DNA of 64,000 nt. Origin: JAALLB01 sp017643495. Lineage in GTDB: Bacteria > Pseudomonadota > Alphaproteobacteria > Rhizobiales > Rhizobiaceae. The notes under the pieces were generated by a model. That model made no database searches. It saw only the letters and a program-made list of their open reading frames with translations, and was not told where the DNA came from. Shown here piece by piece: positions 62,663-64,000 of this stretch (position 1 is the first letter of the stretch; every line of letters starts with the position of its first letter). The DNA lies in the NCBI GenBank assembly GCA_965216105.1, contig OZ244147.1, positions 310,001 to 374,000 on the forward strand, given 5' to 3'. A program made the position numbers and the translations under genes.

Positions 62663-63273
62663 TGTCAATTGCTGCGATAGCCGTTTTTGCTGCGGCACTG
62701 TTCCTGACTGCGCTTGCTCCCGGCTCAATGGTCATGACAATGACATCCAGGGTTATCGCCCGTGGCTGGCGGGATGTCCTGCCGTTCATCATTGCAATGT
62801 GGTTCGGGGAACTCGTGTGGCTGAGCGCAGCACTTGGTGGTCTTTCCGTGCTGGCAGCAACCTTCCAGGAAGTTTTCACCGTGCTGAAATATCTCGGGGT
62901 ATGTTACCTGCTGTGGCTGGCATGGAGAACATGGCAAGCCCAACCCGCTGAAAACACTGTAGACATACCCAAGCGCGGCTCTGCGTTTGGCATGTTCGCC
63001 GGTGGATTGATTATTTCCCTGTCCGGCCCCGAAATCATGGTTTTTTACCTGGCATTGCTGCCGTCACTTGTGGATTTGCAGGCCGTGACCGTTCAGTTGT
63101 GGCTGACGCTTGTGGCCGTTGCGCTGTTCGTGATCATGCTGGCAGATGCATTCTGGATCACTGTGGCAATGTTTGGCCGCAAGATGCTCAAGACGCAGCG
63201 GGCAATGCGGATCATGGGGCGGATAAGTGCAGGAGCAATTGCCACCGCTGCCGGAGTGGTTGCAACCCGGTAA
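62662..63273 (+). CDS. LysE-family exporter
   Basis: 203-residue LysE/RhtB type membrane exporter with LTALAPGSMVMTMTSRV at the start, FAGGLIISLSGPEIMVFYLALLPSL in the middle and six helices. ATG at 62662 overlaps the ispG stop. Substrate unknown, and coupling to ispG is probably positional only. Third LysE-type gene of the window. Confidence 0.85.
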   Translation: MSIAAIAVFAAALFLTALAPGSMVMTMTSRVIARGWRDVLPFIIAMWFGELVWLSAALGGLSVLAATFQEVFTVLKYLGVCYLLWLAWRTWQAQPAENTVDIPKRGSAFGMFAGGLIISLSGPEIMVFYLALLPSLVDLQAVTVQLWLTLVAVALFVIMLADAFWITVAMFGRKMLKTQRAMRIMGRISAGAIATAAGVVATR

Positions 63274-63280
63274 ATCGTGA

Positions 63281-64000
63281 TTACCAGCCTGCTGCGTGTC
63301 CGTCCTTGCGCGGGTCTGAACCGGCGGTCAAAATCCCGCTCTCCTGATCCAGACGGATTATCTGGCCTCCACCATGAACAATCCCGCTGCGGCAGGCATG
63401 GCCGAGTTTTTCAAGCCCTGACTTGATGTCGGGTGCATATCCGTCTTCGAGTTCCAGTGTACCTTCCGCATCCCAGAAAATCCGTGGGTCATCCAGCGCC
63501 TGTTGCGGATCCATGCCGTAATCAAGCATGTTGGAGAGTACGTGCGCATGGCCCATGGCCTGGTACGGTCCTCCCATGACACCAAAGGAATGGGTGACCG
63601 CATTGCCCTTTTTGACCATGGCCGGAATGATTGTGTGTAGTGGCCTTTTTGAAGGGCCGATAGCATTTGCGTGACCTGGTATCAGATTGAAACCGCTGCC
63701 CCGGTTCTGGAGGGAGATCCCGGTTTTTTCTGTCACGATGCCGGAGCCGAAGCCGCTGAACAGCGAGTTGATGAAGGAAACGGCCATGCCGTCACGATCA
63801 ACAATCGAAAGGTAGACCGTATCGGAGCCTGCCGGATCCGGCAGGGCAATATCATTGTTGTGACGGGTCGGATCAAACAACCTTGAAAGGGCGTCAATAT
63901 GGCTGTCTGAAAGCAGGGTTTCAACAGAGTATGCCATTGTTTCGGGGTCTGAAAGATGGGCATCCCGGGCGGCATATCCTATACGGCCGCATTCCATTTC
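63281..64000 (-). CDS. Gamma-glutamyltransferase, C-terminal part (5' end beyond window)
   Basis: The last 240 residues of a Ntn-hydrolase-type gamma-glutamyltransferase/gamma-glutamyl hydrolase. The catalytic Thr that becomes the new N-terminus after self-cleavage is in SDTVYLSIVD (Thr codon at 63818-63820), followed by NSLFSGFGSG, LHTIIPAM, and GVMGGPYQAMGH. C-terminal end GSDPRKDGHAAGW is typical. Starts beyond 64000 (an in-frame ATG at 63997 is internal), so signal peptide and N-terminal chain are not visible. Might act in glutathione turnover; convergent with lysE. Confidence 0.9.
   Translation of the reverse strand, partial: EMECGRIGYAARDAHLSDPETMAYSVETLLSDSHIDALSRLFDPTRHNNDIALPDPAGSDTVYLSIVDRDGMAVSFINSLFSGFGSGIVTEKTGISLQNRGSGFNLIPGHANAIGPSKRPLHTIIPAMVKKGNAVTHSFGVMGGPYQAMGHAHVLSNMLDYGMDPQQALDDPRIFWDAEGTLELEDGYAPDIKSGLEKLGHACRSGIVHGGGQIIRLDQESGILTAGSDPRKDGHAAGW

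Noticed and set aside
1..64000. CRISPR array, prophage, IS element or rRNA
   Set aside because: No regularly spaced repeats, no integrase, transposase or phage structural genes, and no rRNA-like stretch were seen.

Overview
The window reads as a contiguous piece of an alphaproteobacterial chromosome, most probably from the order Hyphomicrobiales (Rhizobiales). The support is gene order and protein style, not a database match: a free-standing F1 operon atpHAGDC without the F0 genes, an AtpD with a Lys/Ala-rich N-terminal extension, an L21 with a long C-terminal tail, the run rplU-rpmA-GNAT-obg-proB-proA-nadD-rsfS-rlmH-envC-ctpA-yibQ-rppH, an HWE-family histidine kinase, a TTAA-N7-TTAAC (CtrA-type) box, and GTG/TTG starts behind good ribosome binding sites. 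I see no prophage, insertion sequence, CRISPR array or rRNA. There is one tRNA (Leu, CAA).

Layout. 1-2537 (minus): an MsbA-type ABC exporter cut by the left edge, a MOSC protein and SlyX. 2640-4393 (plus): two small exported cysteine-motif proteins followed by a SCO1/SenC copper protein; all three carry a CX3C motif. 4515-7342: a CtrA-box gene of unknown function, a DHRS6-like SDR, a lactonase-type metallo-beta-lactamase protein and a MenB/BadI-like crotonase. 7344-10613 (minus): a tight four-gene operon (BchC-like MDR dehydrogenase, a QueD/PTPS homologue lacking its catalytic residues, a GT4 glycosyltransferase and a methyltransferase), the best candidate here for an undescribed pathway. 10779-12617: the glucan synthase OpgH. 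12739-16993 (minus): DenD-like epimerase, M32 carboxypeptidase, SppA, IHF-beta and LapA.

17174-17258: tRNA-Leu with promoter and terminator. 17414-21224 (plus): YqaA, DsbB, RidA, HWE kinase and a host-attachment-type protein. 21236-22622 (minus): HNH endonuclease and AlkA. 22785-23555: a membrane protein built of two repeats. 23779-28826: atpHAGDC. 28827-29265: a non-coding stretch with a terminator, an unusual inverted repeat and a probable Pho box, leading to two Tat-exported alkaline phosphatases, PhoX and PhoD. 32998-35132 (minus): thioesterase and FadD behind a LiuR-like palindrome. 35281-41104 (mostly minus): MFS transporter, S-formylglutathione hydrolase and an XRE regulator in one overlapping operon, then YaiI, a small membrane protein, a LysE exporter, a lipoprotein and class III alcohol dehydrogenase; FghA and FrmA together make the glutathione route for formaldehyde. 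41210-45765 (minus): amidase, alpha-methylacyl-CoA racemase, LysE exporter and aldehyde dehydrogenase, a catabolic-looking block.

46059-57552 (plus): housekeeping genes for the ribosome (L21, L27, Obg, RsfS, RlmH), proline (ProB, ProA), NAD (NadD), cell envelope (EnvC-like, CtpA, YibQ) and RNA decay (RppH). 57591-60430 (minus): TyrC, HisC and a methyltransferase. 60515-63273 (plus): glyoxalase II, IspG and a LysE exporter. 63281-64000 (minus): a gamma-glutamyltransferase cut by the right edge. Functions come from motif and family recognition by eye; no search was run.
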